The notes under the pieces were generated by a model, which saw only the letters and a program-made list of their open reading frames with translations, had not been told where the DNA came from and searched no databases. From Kumtagia sp963839725 (GTDB lineage Bacteria; Pseudomonadota; Alphaproteobacteria; Rhizobiales; Rhizobiaceae): 64,000 nucleotides of DNA. A program made the translations under genes and the position numbers. The DNA lies in assembly GCA_963839725.1 (NCBI GenBank), contig CAWIWT010000016.1, positions 248,001-312,000 on the forward strand, in the 5' to 3' direction. This document shows, piece by piece, positions 16,518-24,716 of this stretch (positions are counted from its first letter, which is position 1; every line of letters starts with the position of its first letter).

Positions 16518-16886
16518 TTACTTCTTCTTGCCGGCAATCGCCTTAGCCGGACCCTTGCGGGTGCGGGCGTTCGTATGCGTGCGCTGACCACGGACCGGCA
16601 GATTGCGGCGATGGCGCAGGCCGCGATAGCAGCCAAGGTCCATGAGGCGCTTGATGTTCATCGACACTTCGCGGCGTAGGTCGCCCTCGACCTGATAGTC
16701 GCGGTCGATGGCCTCGCGGATTGCCAGGACTTCGGCGTCGGTCAGCTGGCTGACGCGGCGTTCCGCAGGAATGCCGACCTTGTCGACGATCTCCTGGGCA
16801 AACTTCTTGCCGATGCCGTGAATGTATTGCAGCGCGATGATGACGCGCTTGTTGGTCGGTATGTTAACGCCGGCTATACGAGCCAT
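16518..16886 (-). CDS. rpsM: 30S ribosomal protein S13
   Basis: A head protein of the small subunit that bridges to 23S rRNA and tRNA. The 122 residues start MARIAGVNIPTNKRV and carry the RGLRHRRNLPVRGQRTHTNA segment and the basic tail. The ATG at 16886 was chosen by family alignment; the frame is open 13 codons upstream. It opens the alpha operon 167 bp after adk. Confidence 0.97.
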   Translation of the reverse strand: MARIAGVNIPTNKRVIIALQYIHGIGKKFAQEIVDKVGIPAERRVSQLTDAEVLAIREAIDRDYQVEGDLRREVSMNIKRLMDLGCYRGLRHRRNLPVRGQRTHTNARTRKGPAKAIAGKKK

Positions 16887-17053
16887 TTCTTCACTCCATG
16901 TGGGCCGGATGACCCGGCGCTTCAATTGACCCGCGTCCGGTGGAGGCCGGCCCTTGCGGGTGTTCCTTCAAAGTGGCATGCGGGCCGAAAGACCCGAAAA
17001 CGCCTCGTTCCTTGATGGGAGACGGGGCGCCATAATCCAAAAGTCTTAACCAG

Positions 17054-17665
17054 TCAATAGCGGACAGCTATTTTCCCTTTGACGGCGTTCTTCAGGACGC
17101 CCTCGATCGACTTGGTCACCGCATCGATATCCGCCATCCCGTCGACAGATTTGAGCAACCCCTTGGCGTAATAATAGCCGATCAGCGGCGCCGTTTTCTT
17201 GTAGTACTCGCGCAGCCGCTCATCGAACACCTGCGGGTTGTCGTCCTTGCGGACTGGCTGGCCAGCGGCCTCGGCATCCTTGGCGCGTTTCACGATGCGG
17301 CCCACCAGGGCCTTGTCGTCCACGAACAGCTCAAGAACCGTGTCGAGCCAGAGGCCGCGCTCTTCCAGCATCGCCTGCACGGCGTCCGCCTGAGCGAGAG
17401 TGCGCGGGTAGCCGTCGAGGATGAAACCCTTGGCACAGTCCGGTTGCTCGATACGCTCGGCAACGATCGCGTTGACGATCGCGTCGGATACCAGCTCGCC
17501 GGCATCCATGACGGCCTTTGCTTGCACACCAACTGGCGTCTTCGCCGCCACCGCAGCACGCAGCATATCCCCCGTCGAAAGCTGCGGAATGCCATGTTTG
17601 TCGACTAGTCTCTGTGCCTGCGTCCCCTTGCCCGCCCCTGGCGGCCCAAGCAATATCAACCTCAT
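17054..17665 (-). CDS. adk: adenylate kinase
   Basis: Interconverts ATP + AMP and 2 ADP. The 203-residue protein has the P-loop GPPGAGKGTQA at 7-17, the AMP-binding STGDMLRAA, the GFILDGYPRT motif near 82-91 and a short LID, so it is the short form without the zinc-finger insert. It overlaps the secY stop by 4 nt (ATGA), the usual secY-adk coupling. Confidence 0.97.
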   Translation of the reverse strand: MRLILLGPPGAGKGTQAQRLVDKHGIPQLSTGDMLRAAVAAKTPVGVQAKAVMDAGELVSDAIVNAIVAERIEQPDCAKGFILDGYPRTLAQADAVQAMLEERGLWLDTVLELFVDDKALVGRIVKRAKDAEAAGQPVRKDDNPQVFDERLREYYKKTAPLIGYYYAKGLLKSVDGMADIDAVTKSIEGVLKNAVKGKIAVRY

Positions 17666-19002
17666 CGGCCCTTCTTCCCCCCACGAAGCTTCGACTTTTT
17701 GATCAGTCCCTCATACTGATGCGCGATCAGGTGACCCTGGATCTGCGCGACCGTATCGAGCGTCACGCTGACGACGATCAGCAGCGAGGTGCCGCCAAGA
17801 TAGAACGTCAGATTGAACCACCTGATCAGATATTCAGGCAGCAGGCAGACAACCACCAGATAGATTGCCCCGATCACGGTGATACGCGTCAGCACATAGT
17901 CGATGTACTCGGCGGTGCGCTCGCCCGGGCGATAGCCCGGAATGAAGCCGGAATGCTTCTTGAGCTGGTCCGCTGTGTCCTTCGGGTTGAATACGATGGC
18001 CGTGTAGAAAAAGGCGAAGAATGCGATCATCGCGGCGTAGAGGAGCATGAACAGCGGCTGTCCATGGCCAAGCGACGCCAAGATCGTGCTGGCCCAGCCA
18101 GGCAGGTTCTGCGTGTTGGAGAATCCGGCAATGGTTGCTGGGAGCAGCAGCAGCGACGACGCAAAGATCGGCGGGATAACACCTGAGGTGTTCAGCTTCA
18201 GCGGCAGGTGCGACGTGTCGCCCTGGAACATGCGGTTGCCGACCTGGCGCTTGGGATACTGGATCAGAAGCCGGCGCTGCGCGCGCTCGAAGAACACGAT
18301 GGCCGCAATCACCACCACGGCCAGAACCATGATCGCCAAGATAACGCCCATCGACGTCGCGCCGGTGCGGCCCTGTTCCAGGGTCTGCATAAGGTGCGCC
18401 GGCATGCCGGCGACAATACCCGAGAAGATGATCAGCGAAATACCGTTGCCGATTCCGCGAGCGGTAATCTGCTCACCAAGCCACATCAGGAACATCGTGC
18501 CGCCTGTCAGCGTGATAACCGTCGAAATACGGAAAAAAAGTCCCGGATCGACGACAATGCCCTGCCCGGACTCAAGGCTAGCGGATATGCCGTACGCCTG
18601 AACCAGCGCCAGAAGCACCGTGCCGTAGCGGGTGTACTGGTTGATGATCTTGCGGCCCTGCTCGCCTTCCTTCTTGAGTGCTTCAAGCGTTGGCACCACG
18701 GATGTCATCAACTGCATGATGATCGAGGCAGAGATGTAAGGCATGATGCCGAGCGCAAAAATCGCCATGTTGGCGAGAGCACCGCCCGAGAACATGTTGA
18801 ACATGCCGAGCACGCCACGGCTCTGCTGCTCGAAAGCTTGCGCAAAAGCCGTGGGGTTGATGCCGGGGAGTGGAATGTAGGTGCCGAGACGATACACCAG
18901 CAGTGCACCGACAGTGAACCAGATGCGCTTCTTGAGATCCTCGGCCTTCGCGAAGGCCGCGAAATTCAGATTGGATGCAAGTTGCTCGGCAGCCGATGCC
19001 AT
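17662..19002 (-). CDS. secY: protein translocase subunit SecY
   Basis: The protein-conducting channel of the SecYEG translocon. The 446-residue protein has ten TM segments, the plug-region GRGVLGMFNMFSGGAL-type stretch near 75, and the cytosolic loop with PGYRPGERT near 358. The start MASAAEQLASNLNFAAFAKA is normal for Rhizobiales. It sits between rplO (127-bp gap) and adk (4-nt overlap) at the end of the spc operon. Confidence 0.97.
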   Translation of the reverse strand: MASAAEQLASNLNFAAFAKAEDLKKRIWFTVGALLVYRLGTYIPLPGINPTAFAQAFEQQSRGVLGMFNMFSGGALANMAIFALGIMPYISASIIMQLMTSVVPTLEALKKEGEQGRKIINQYTRYGTVLLALVQAYGISASLESGQGIVVDPGLFFRISTVITLTGGTMFLMWLGEQITARGIGNGISLIIFSGIVAGMPAHLMQTLEQGRTGATSMGVILAIMVLAVVVIAAIVFFERAQRRLLIQYPKRQVGNRMFQGDTSHLPLKLNTSGVIPPIFASSLLLLPATIAGFSNTQNLPGWASTILASLGHGQPLFMLLYAAMIAFFAFFYTAIVFNPKDTADQLKKHSGFIPGYRPGERTAEYIDYVLTRITVIGAIYLVVVCLLPEYLIRWFNLTFYLGGTSLLIVVSVTLDTVAQIQGHLIAHQYEGLIKKSKLRGGKKGR

Positions 19003-19129
19003 AGAGAAATCTCCGCTTCGTCACGCTGGAGGGCCGCAGCGGGCGGCACGACTCGACGAAGCCACGAGATAAGCGCCGGACCCCGAAGTTGCAAGCGGCG
19101 GACTGTCGCCCGCCGCCGCATTGAAAAAG

Positions 19130-19630
19130 TTACTTCTTGGTCTTGGGGGCCATCTTCTTGACCGGCTCGACCTTCTCCGGAAGCTTGACCGAGCCGCCGG
19201 CCTTCTCGATCTTCTCGATCGCAGCCTTGGAGGCGCCCGCGATATCGAACGAAAGCTTTGCCTTCAGTTCGCCATCCGAGAGAACGCGCACGCCGTCGAG
19301 CGGACGGCGGATAACGCCGGCCTTGATCAGGGCCTCGGCGGTCACGGTCTCCTTCGAGTCGAGTTTCTTGGCGTCGATCGCCGCCTGAATGCGGGCGAGC
19401 GAAACAGCATTGAAGCTCTTCGTGAACGGGTTGTTGAAGCCGCGCTTGGGGAGGCGCCGATAAAGCGGCATCTGGCCGCCCTCGAAGCCGTTGATGGCGA
19501 CGCCGGAGCGCGCCTTCTGACCCTTTACGCCGCGTCCGGCAGTCTTGCCCGAACCCGAGCCGATACCACGGCCGAGACGCTTCTTGGAGTGCGTCGCGCC
19601 TTCATTGTCGCGCAGTTCGTTGAGTTTCAT
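19130..19630 (-). CDS. rplO: 50S ribosomal protein L15
   Basis: A late-assembly large-subunit protein. The 166 residues start MKLNELRDNEGATHSKKRLG, followed by the RGIGSGSGKTAGRGVKGQKAR glycine-rich rRNA-binding part. The lysine-rich C-terminal extension is usual in this order. It follows rpmD by 23 bp. Confidence 0.97.
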   Translation of the reverse strand: MKLNELRDNEGATHSKKRLGRGIGSGSGKTAGRGVKGQKARSGVAINGFEGGQMPLYRRLPKRGFNNPFTKSFNAVSLARIQAAIDAKKLDSKETVTAEALIKAGVIRRPLDGVRVLSDGELKAKLSFDIAGASKAAIEKIEKAGGSVKLPEKVEPVKKMAPKTKK

Positions 19631-19653
19631 CGTCTTTCTCCTGGCGCGCCGGC

Positions 19654-19851
19654 TTACTTGTCGTCGACGACGCGAACGAGGTGCTGCACGGCCGCGATCA
19701 TACCGCGAACCGACGGAGTGTCCTCAAGCGTGCGCTGCTTGTGCATCTTGTTGAGGCCGAGGCCGATAAGCGTCGCGCGCTGTTCCTGCGGACGGCGGAT
19801 CGGGCTTCCGATCTGCTCGACCGTGATGGTCTTGGTGGCTTTCTTCGCCAT
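19654..19851 (-). CDS. rpmD: 50S ribosomal protein L30
   Basis: A 65-residue large-subunit protein. The IGSPIRRPQEQRATLIGLGL motif is diagnostic of bacterial L30, and the length is typical. It lies 21 bp after rpsE and 23 bp before rplO in the spc operon. Confidence 0.96.
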   Translation of the reverse strand: MAKKATKTITVEQIGSPIRRPQEQRATLIGLGLNKMHKQRTLEDTPSVRGMIAAVQHLVRVVDDK

Positions 19852-19872
19852 GATCGTTCTCCTTCGCCGCGA

Positions 19873-20439
19873 CTATTCTTCAGCGGCGACCGCGTTGCCG
19901 CGGCGAGCCTGGAGCGTCGAATACTTGATGCCGCGATGCGCAGCCACATCCTTCGGATGCATCTGGTGCTTGAGGGCATCGAAGGTTGCGCGCACCATGT
20001 TGTACGGGTTCGAGGAACCCATCGACTTGGCAACGACGTCATGCATGCCGAGCGTCTCGAAAACGGCGCGCATCGGGCCGCCTGCGATGATGCCGGTACC
20101 GGCCTTGGCGGCGCGCAGCAGGACGCGGCCAGCGCCATGGCGGCCTTCAACGTCATGATGCAGCGTACGGCCGGAGCGCAGCGGCACGAAGATCAGATCG
20201 CGCTTGGCGGATTCAGTCGCCTTGCGGATTGCCTCCGGCACTTCGCGTGCCTTGCCGTGACCGAAGCCAACGCGGCCCTTCTGATCGCCGACGACGACGA
20301 GCGCGGCAAAGCCGAAACGGCGTCCGCCTTTCACCACCTTGGCGACGCGATTGATGTGGACAAGCTTATCGACAAATTCGCTGTCGCGCTCTTCGCGGTC
20401 ACGTTCGCGGCCGCGACCTTCCCTACGTTCCTGTGCCAT
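19873..20439 (-). CDS. rpsE: 30S ribosomal protein S5
   Basis: S5 shapes the decoding-site shoulder and mRNA entry. The 188-residue protein has the S5 N-terminal dsRNA-binding fold (LVHINRVAKVVKGGRRFGF near 26-44) and the C-terminal GSSNPYNMVRATFDAL region. I start it at 20439 (MAQERREGRGRE), since the ten upstream codons of the open frame are not conserved. A 143-bp gap separates it from rplR. Confidence 0.96.
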   Translation of the reverse strand: MAQERREGRGRERDREERDSEFVDKLVHINRVAKVVKGGRRFGFAALVVVGDQKGRVGFGHGKAREVPEAIRKATESAKRDLIFVPLRSGRTLHHDVEGRHGAGRVLLRAAKAGTGIIAGGPMRAVFETLGMHDVVAKSMGSSNPYNMVRATFDALKHQMHPKDVAAHRGIKYSTLQARRGNAVAAEE

Positions 20440-20582
20440 ATCCTGTTCCTTGTTTTTTTCCGGAAGCACGGGTTGCTGTTATGCGTCCAGCTTCACTGGT
20501 ACGCGGCGAATGGTTGCTCCAATGCATGATCTCAACCGAAAAGTCCGCAATTTTTTGCAGGTTTGCCGGCCCTGGATCATGA

Positions 20583-20942
20583 TTAGAAGCTGAGACCGCC
20601 TTCGCGGGCTGCTTCGGCGAGCGCCTTGACGCGGCCGTGATAGATGTATGGTCCACGGTCGAAGACGACTTCCTTGACGCCGGCCTTCTTGGCGCGCTCG
20701 GCAATCAGCTTGCCGATGGCAGCGGCAGCAGCCGTGTCGGCGCCGGTCTTCAGGCCGCCCTTGATGTCCTTCTCCAGCGTCGAGGCGGCAGCGAGCGTGT
20801 GGCCCTTGCTGTCGTCGATGATCTGCACGTAGATGTTCTTCGACGTGCGGTGCACCGAAAGACGCGGACGACCGCTCGAGACCTTCTTGATCTGACGGCG
20901 GATGCGCTGCGCGCGCTTGTGGGTTTCTTCTTTGTCGGCCAT
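20583..20942 (-). CDS. rplR: 50S ribosomal protein L18
   Basis: A 5S rRNA-binding protein of the central protuberance. The 119 residues contain RPRLSVHRTSKNIYVQIIDD near 25-44 and end VFDRGPYIYHGRVKALAEAA-type sequence, typical of L18. It is preceded by an unusually long 190-bp gap carrying a TGAATGG-type inverted repeat. Confidence 0.97.
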   Translation of the reverse strand: MADKEETHKRAQRIRRQIKKVSSGRPRLSVHRTSKNIYVQIIDDSKGHTLAAASTLEKDIKGGLKTGADTAAAAAIGKLIAERAKKAGVKEVVFDRGPYIYHGRVKALAEAAREGGLSF

Positions 20943-21036
20943 GGCCTTATTCCCTGCCTTGAAAAACGGAGGCGGCCTGATCTCTCGATCGAGCGGTCAG
21001 TTTCTGCCCGCGACTGCCAACCGTGGCGTTTCGCAA

Positions 21037-21130
21037 GGTGAATGGTGAATGGAAAATGGTGAATTGGAGAGTTGAGGAAACGTCCGCAACTGTCCTATTT
21101 CATTACCATTTCACCATTTACCATTCACCA
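21037..21130. repeat. TGAATGG-type inverted repeat, rplR-rplF gap
   Basis: The left arm (21037-21067) has GGTGAATGGTGAATGG and a further AATGGTGAATT. The right arm (21101-21130) has CCATTTCACC and CCATTTACCATTCACC units in complement. It has the same unit and layout as 14787-14883. Confidence 0.75.
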
Positions 21131-21132
21131 TC

Positions 21133-21666
21133 TTACTTCTTCTTGCCTTCCTTGCGCACGACGCGCTCGTTGGCATACTTCACGCCCTTGCCCTTGTAGG
21201 GCTCAGGACCGCGGTATTCGCGGATTTCCGCGGCAACCTGGCCGACCGCCTGCTTGTCGATGCCCGACACGACGATTTCGGTCGGCTTCGGCACGGCGAT
21301 CGTGATGCCCTGCGGCGTCTGGTAAACAACGTCATGGCTGAAACCAAGCGCCAGTTGCAGGTTCCTGCCCTGCAACGCCGCACGGTAACCAACGCCGCTG
21401 ATCTCGAGCTTCTTCTCGAAGCCTTTGGTGACGCCTTCGAGAATGTTGCCGATCTGCGTACGCGACATGCCCCACTTGGAGCGCGCAGCCTTCGTCTGGT
21501 GGCGTGGCTCGACGGCGATTTCGCTGCCTTCCATCTTGACCAGAACCTCGTCGTTCACGACGAACTTCAGCTCGCCCTTCGGGCCTTTCGCAGTCACCGT
21601 CTGGCCGTTGACCGAAGCGGTCACGCCGGACGGCACTTGTACGGGCTTCTTTCCAATACGAGACAT
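21133..21666 (-). CDS. rplF: 50S ribosomal protein L6
   Basis: Binds the sarcin-ricin region next to the GTPase centre. The 177-residue protein starts MSRIGKKPVQVPSGV, has the duplicated L6 fold and the C-terminal GPEPYKGKGVKYANERVVRK motif. The rplF-rpsH gap holds a TTCGT-type inverted repeat and the rplR-rplF gap a TGAATGG-type one. Confidence 0.97.
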   Translation of the reverse strand: MSRIGKKPVQVPSGVTASVNGQTVTAKGPKGELKFVVNDEVLVKMEGSEIAVEPRHQTKAARSKWGMSRTQIGNILEGVTKGFEKKLEISGVGYRAALQGRNLQLALGFSHDVVYQTPQGITIAVPKPTEIVVSGIDKQAVGQVAAEIREYRGPEPYKGKGVKYANERVVRKEGKKK

Positions 21667-21686
21667 GATTGCGTCTCCTCTTTCCT

Positions 21687-21746
21687 ATTCGTCGTTCGTT
21701 ATTCGTCAGTCGTTATTCGAACCACGACCGACGACAGACGAACTAC
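21687..21746. repeat. TTCGT-type inverted repeat, rplF-rpsH gap
   Basis: ATTCGTCGTTCGTTATTCG (from 21687) and a second TCAGTCGTTATTCG are followed at 21721-21746 by CGACCGACGACAGACGAAC in complement. It is related to 16456-16514. Confidence 0.7.
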
Positions 21747-21753
21747 TCCTTGA

Positions 21754-22152
21754 CTAGAACACCTGGCAGAGGATCTCTCCGCCTACGTTCTGTTCGCGCG
21801 CCTCATGGTCGGCCATGACGCCCTTCGGGGTCGAAAGGATCGAAATCCCAAGCCCGTTGGCGATCGACGGAATCGACCTGACCGACACATAGACGCGGCG
21901 GCCTGGCTTCGACACGCGGGAAATCTCGCGGATCACCGGTGCGCCGTCGAAATACTTCAGCTCGATCTCGATCTCGGACTTGCCGTTGTCGAAATCCGTC
22001 TGGCTGAAGTCGCGGATATAGCCTTCCGACTTCAGAACTTCCAGAACACGGGAGCGCAGACGCGACGCCGGCGTAGAGACTTTCGCCTTTTTGCGGCCAT
22101 AGGCGTTGCGGATGCGGGTCAGCATATCGCCGAGAGGATCGTTCAGTGACAT
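21754..22152 (-). CDS. rpsH: 30S ribosomal protein S8
   Basis: A primary 16S-binding protein and, in enterobacteria, the translational repressor of the spc operon. The 132 residues start MSLNDPLGDMLTRIRNAYGR and end with NGLGISILSTPKGVMADHEA-type sequence, both diagnostic. It lies 12 bp after rpsN. Confidence 0.97.
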   Translation of the reverse strand: MSLNDPLGDMLTRIRNAYGRKKAKVSTPASRLRSRVLEVLKSEGYIRDFSQTDFDNGKSEIEIELKYFDGAPVIREISRVSKPGRRVYVSVRSIPSIANGLGISILSTPKGVMADHEAREQNVGGEILCQVF

Positions 22153-22164
22153 ATCATATCCTCC

Positions 22165-22470
22165 TTACCAGCTCGACTTGACCAGACCCGGCACGACGCC
22201 GAGCGAGCCCAGTTCGCGCAGCGCGATACGCGACATTTTCAGCTTGCGGTAATAGGCGCGCGGACGGCCTGTGATTTCGCAGCGGTTGCGGATGCGCACC
22301 TTCGCCGAATTGCGCGGCATGGCGGCAAGCTTGAGCTGCGCGCGGAAGCGTTCCTCGATAGGAAGCTCCTTGTTCATGATGATCGCCTTCAGTGCCTTGC
22401 GCTTGGTGGCCTTGAGGCCAACGAGCTTGCGGCGGCGTTCGTTCTTCTCGACTGAGCTGGTCTTTGCCAT
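22165..22470 (-). CDS. rpsN: 30S ribosomal protein S14
   Basis: A head protein of the small subunit. The 101-residue form carries RNRCEITGRPRAYYRKLKMS and lacks the four zinc-binding cysteines, so it is the zinc-independent class normal in proteobacteria. It lies between rplE (27 bp) and rpsH (12 bp). Confidence 0.97.
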   Translation of the reverse strand: MAKTSSVEKNERRRKLVGLKATKRKALKAIIMNKELPIEERFRAQLKLAAMPRNSAKVRIRNRCEITGRPRAYYRKLKMSRIALRELGSLGVVPGLVKSSW

Positions 22471-22497
22471 TTCAGATTTTTCCTTTTCTCGCTGCCG

Positions 22498-23055
22498 TTA
22501 CTGCCGGAACGGGAAGTTGAAGCCCTTGAGCAGCGCCCTGGCTTCGTCGTCCGTCTTGGCAGTCGTACAAACGATGATGTCCATGCCCCAGATCTGATCA
22601 ACCTTGTCGTAGTTGATTTCCGGGAACACGATGTGCTCCTTCACGCCCATCGCGTAGTTGCCGCGCCCGTCGAAGCTCTTCGGATTGAGGCCGCGGAAGT
22701 CGCGGACGCGCGGCAATGCGATATTCACGAGGCGATCAAGAAACTCGTACATGCGCTCCTTGCGAAGCGTCACCTTCGTGCCGATCGGCATCTTCTCGCG
22801 TACCTTGAAGGTCGCGATCGACTTGCGCGCATAGGTGATGACCGGCTTCTGGCCGGCGATCATCGCCAGGTCGGCTGCTGCAACCGACGGCTTCTTGGAG
22901 TCGCCCGTCGCTTCGCCAACGCCCATATTCAGTACGATCTTGTCGAGACGCGGAATTTCCATCTCGTTGTCGTACTTGAACTGCTCGAGCAGTGCCTTGC
23001 GGATGGTCTCTTCGTAGACCTTCTTCAGGCGGGGCTGATTAGCTGCCTTAGCCAT
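22498..23055 (-). CDS. rplE: 50S ribosomal protein L5
   Basis: A 5S rRNA-binding protein contacting P-site tRNA. The 185 residues show IPRLDKIVLNMGVGEATGDS near 34-53 and GNYAMGVKEHIVFPEINYDK. The start overlaps the rplX stop by 8 nt, indicating coupled translation. Confidence 0.97.
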   Translation of the reverse strand: MAKAANQPRLKKVYEETIRKALLEQFKYDNEMEIPRLDKIVLNMGVGEATGDSKKPSVAAADLAMIAGQKPVITYARKSIATFKVREKMPIGTKVTLRKERMYEFLDRLVNIALPRVRDFRGLNPKSFDGRGNYAMGVKEHIVFPEINYDKVDQIWGMDIIVCTTAKTDDEARALLKGFNFPFRQ

Positions 23056-23362
23056 TGATCACTTCTCCCGAGCGCTTCGCGACGCGCACCTTCTTGCCGT
23101 CGGCCTGAATCTTGAAGCCGACGCGGGTCGGCTTGCCGTCTTTCGGATCGGCGAGCGCGATGTTGGACAGATGGATGGCGGCTTCCTTACGGATGAGCCC
23201 GCCTTCCTGCGCCTGCGTCTGACGCTGATGGCGCACGATAATGTTGATGCCGCGCACGATCGCTGTGTCTTCCTTCGGCTGAACCGAAAGAACCTCGCCG
23301 GTGCGGCCCTTGTCCTTGCCGGACAGAACGACGACCTTGTCGCCTTTACGGATCTTTTGCAT
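23048..23362 (-). CDS. rplX: 50S ribosomal protein L24
   Basis: An assembly-initiator protein of the large subunit with a KOW motif. The 104 residues start MQKIRKGDKVVVLSGKDKGR, the classical KOW sequence. It follows rplN by 11 bp and overlaps rplE by 8 nt. Confidence 0.97.
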   Translation of the reverse strand: MQKIRKGDKVVVLSGKDKGRTGEVLSVQPKEDTAIVRGINIIVRHQRQTQAQEGGLIRKEAAIHLSNIALADPKDGKPTRVGFKIQADGKKVRVAKRSGEVING

Positions 23363-23373
23363 TTCCCGGCTCC

Positions 23374-23742
23374 TTACAGCACTTCTGGCGCGAGCGAGAT
23401 GATCTTCATGTGGTTCTTGGCGCGAAGCTCGCGCGGAACCGGCCCGAAGATACGCGTGCCGATCGGCTCTTTCTTATTGTCGACGAGAACGGCTGCGTTC
23501 TTGTCGAAACGGATCACGCTGCCGTCGGCGCGACGGATGTCCTTGGCCGTACGAACCACGACCGCTTTCATCACATCGCCCTTCTTTACGCGGCCGCGCG
23601 GAATGGCTTCCTTGATCGAAACGACGATGATGTCGCCGACCGAAGCATACTTCCGCTTCGAACCGCCCAGCACCTTGATGCACATGACACGACGGGCGCC
23701 GGAATTATCCGCGACGTCGAGGTTTGTTTGCATCTGAATCAT
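23374..23742 (-). CDS. rplN: 50S ribosomal protein L14
   Basis: An interface protein of the large subunit, contacting 16S rRNA helix 14. The 122 residues begin MIQMQTNLDVADNSGARRVM and end FGPVPRELRAKNHMKIISLA, matching the family end to end. A 67-bp gap separates it from rpsQ. Confidence 0.97.
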   Translation of the reverse strand: MIQMQTNLDVADNSGARRVMCIKVLGGSKRKYASVGDIIVVSIKEAIPRGRVKKGDVMKAVVVRTAKDIRRADGSVIRFDKNAAVLVDNKKEPIGTRIFGPVPRELRAKNHMKIISLAPEVL

Positions 23743-23809
23743 GACTGGCCGCCTTCTTCATGTCTGGGAATGAGCAATGCGCCCTCCCCGGCTTGTCCAA
23801 ATTTCGTTC

Positions 23810-24055
23810 TTACTGCGAGGCCTGCGCCTCGGTCACGACGACCCAGCGCTTGTCCTTGGAAATCGGAGCCGATTCCTGGATGAACACCTGGTCACCGACC
23901 TTGCAGGCATTGTTTTCGTCGTGCGCCTTGTACTTCTTCGACATACGCACGGTCTTCTTCATGACCGGGTGGGTGAAGCGACGCTCGACATTGACCACGA
24001 CGGTCTTCTCGTTCTTGTCGCTTACAACGACGCCCTGCAGGATGCGCTTTGGCAT
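23810..24055 (-). CDS. rpsQ: 30S ribosomal protein S17
   Basis: A primary 16S rRNA-binding OB-fold protein. The 81 residues start MPKRILQGVVVSDKNEKTVV and include HPVMKKTVRMSKKYKAHDE, typical of S17. It follows rpmC by 11 bp. Confidence 0.97.
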   Translation of the reverse strand: MPKRILQGVVVSDKNEKTVVVNVERRFTHPVMKKTVRMSKKYKAHDENNACKVGDQVFIQESAPISKDKRWVVVTEAQASQ

Positions 24056-24066
24056 ATTCTTCGTCC

Positions 24067-24264
24067 TTAAGCCTTCTTGGCCGCTTTTTGTGCGGCTATG
24101 GTCTTGATGCGGGCGATGTCGCGACGGACCTGCCGTACGCGAGCCGTCTTTTCGAGTTGACCGGTCGCCTTCTGGAAGCGCAGGTTGAACTGCTCCTTCT
24201 TCAGCGATACCAGATCGTCATCGAGCTGGTCTGGGGTCTTCGCCCTGATATCGGTAGCTTTCAT
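24067..24264 (-). CDS. rpmC: 50S ribosomal protein L29
   Basis: A 65-residue two-helix protein next to the tunnel exit. It starts MKATDIRAKTPDQLDDDLVS and carries the LKKEQFNLRFQKATGQLEKT family motif. The open frame extends far upstream as antisense-like junk, so the ATG at 24264, 14 bp after rplP, is the real start. Confidence 0.96.
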   Translation of the reverse strand: MKATDIRAKTPDQLDDDLVSLKKEQFNLRFQKATGQLEKTARVRQVRRDIARIKTIAAQKAAKKA

Positions 24265-24278
24265 AACGAGCCCCTTTC

Positions 24279-24692
24279 CTATTCCGCAATGCGCTGTACG
24301 AAGCGCGTCTTGACCGACAGCTTGGCAGCGCCGAGGCGAAGCGCCTCGCGTGCCGTCTCTTCCGGGACGCCGTCGATTTCGAACATGATACGGCCCGGCT
24401 TGATGCGCGCCGCCCAATAGTCGACTGCGCCCTTGCCCTTGCCCATGCGGACTTCGGTCGGCTTCGACGTGACCGGCAGATCCGGGAATATCCGGATCCA
24501 AACGCGGCCCTGACGCTTCATTTCACGCGTGATCGCGCGGCGTGCCGCCTCGATCTCGCGCGCGGTGACGCGGTTCGGCTCCAGCGCCTTCAGTCCGAAA
24601 CCACCGAAATCCAGGTTGGTGCCGCCCTTGGCAGCACCGTGGATACGGCCCTTGAACTGCTTGCGGAACTTTGTGCGCTTCGGCTGCAACAT
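24279..24692 (-). CDS. rplP: 50S ribosomal protein L16
   Basis: A large-subunit protein near the A-site tRNA elbow. The 137 residues start MLQPKRTKFRKQFKGRIHG and include WIRIFPDLPVTSKPTEVRMG. The Arg of the GRIHG/QGRVWIR region is where the L16 arginine hydroxylase acts in some bacteria. It follows rpsC by 24 bp. Confidence 0.97.
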   Translation of the reverse strand: MLQPKRTKFRKQFKGRIHGAAKGGTNLDFGGFGLKALEPNRVTAREIEAARRAITREMKRQGRVWIRIFPDLPVTSKPTEVRMGKGKGAVDYWAARIKPGRIMFEIDGVPEETAREALRLGAAKLSVKTRFVQRIAE

Positions 24693-24716
24693 CGTTCTAA
24701 CTCCAGATTCCTATGC

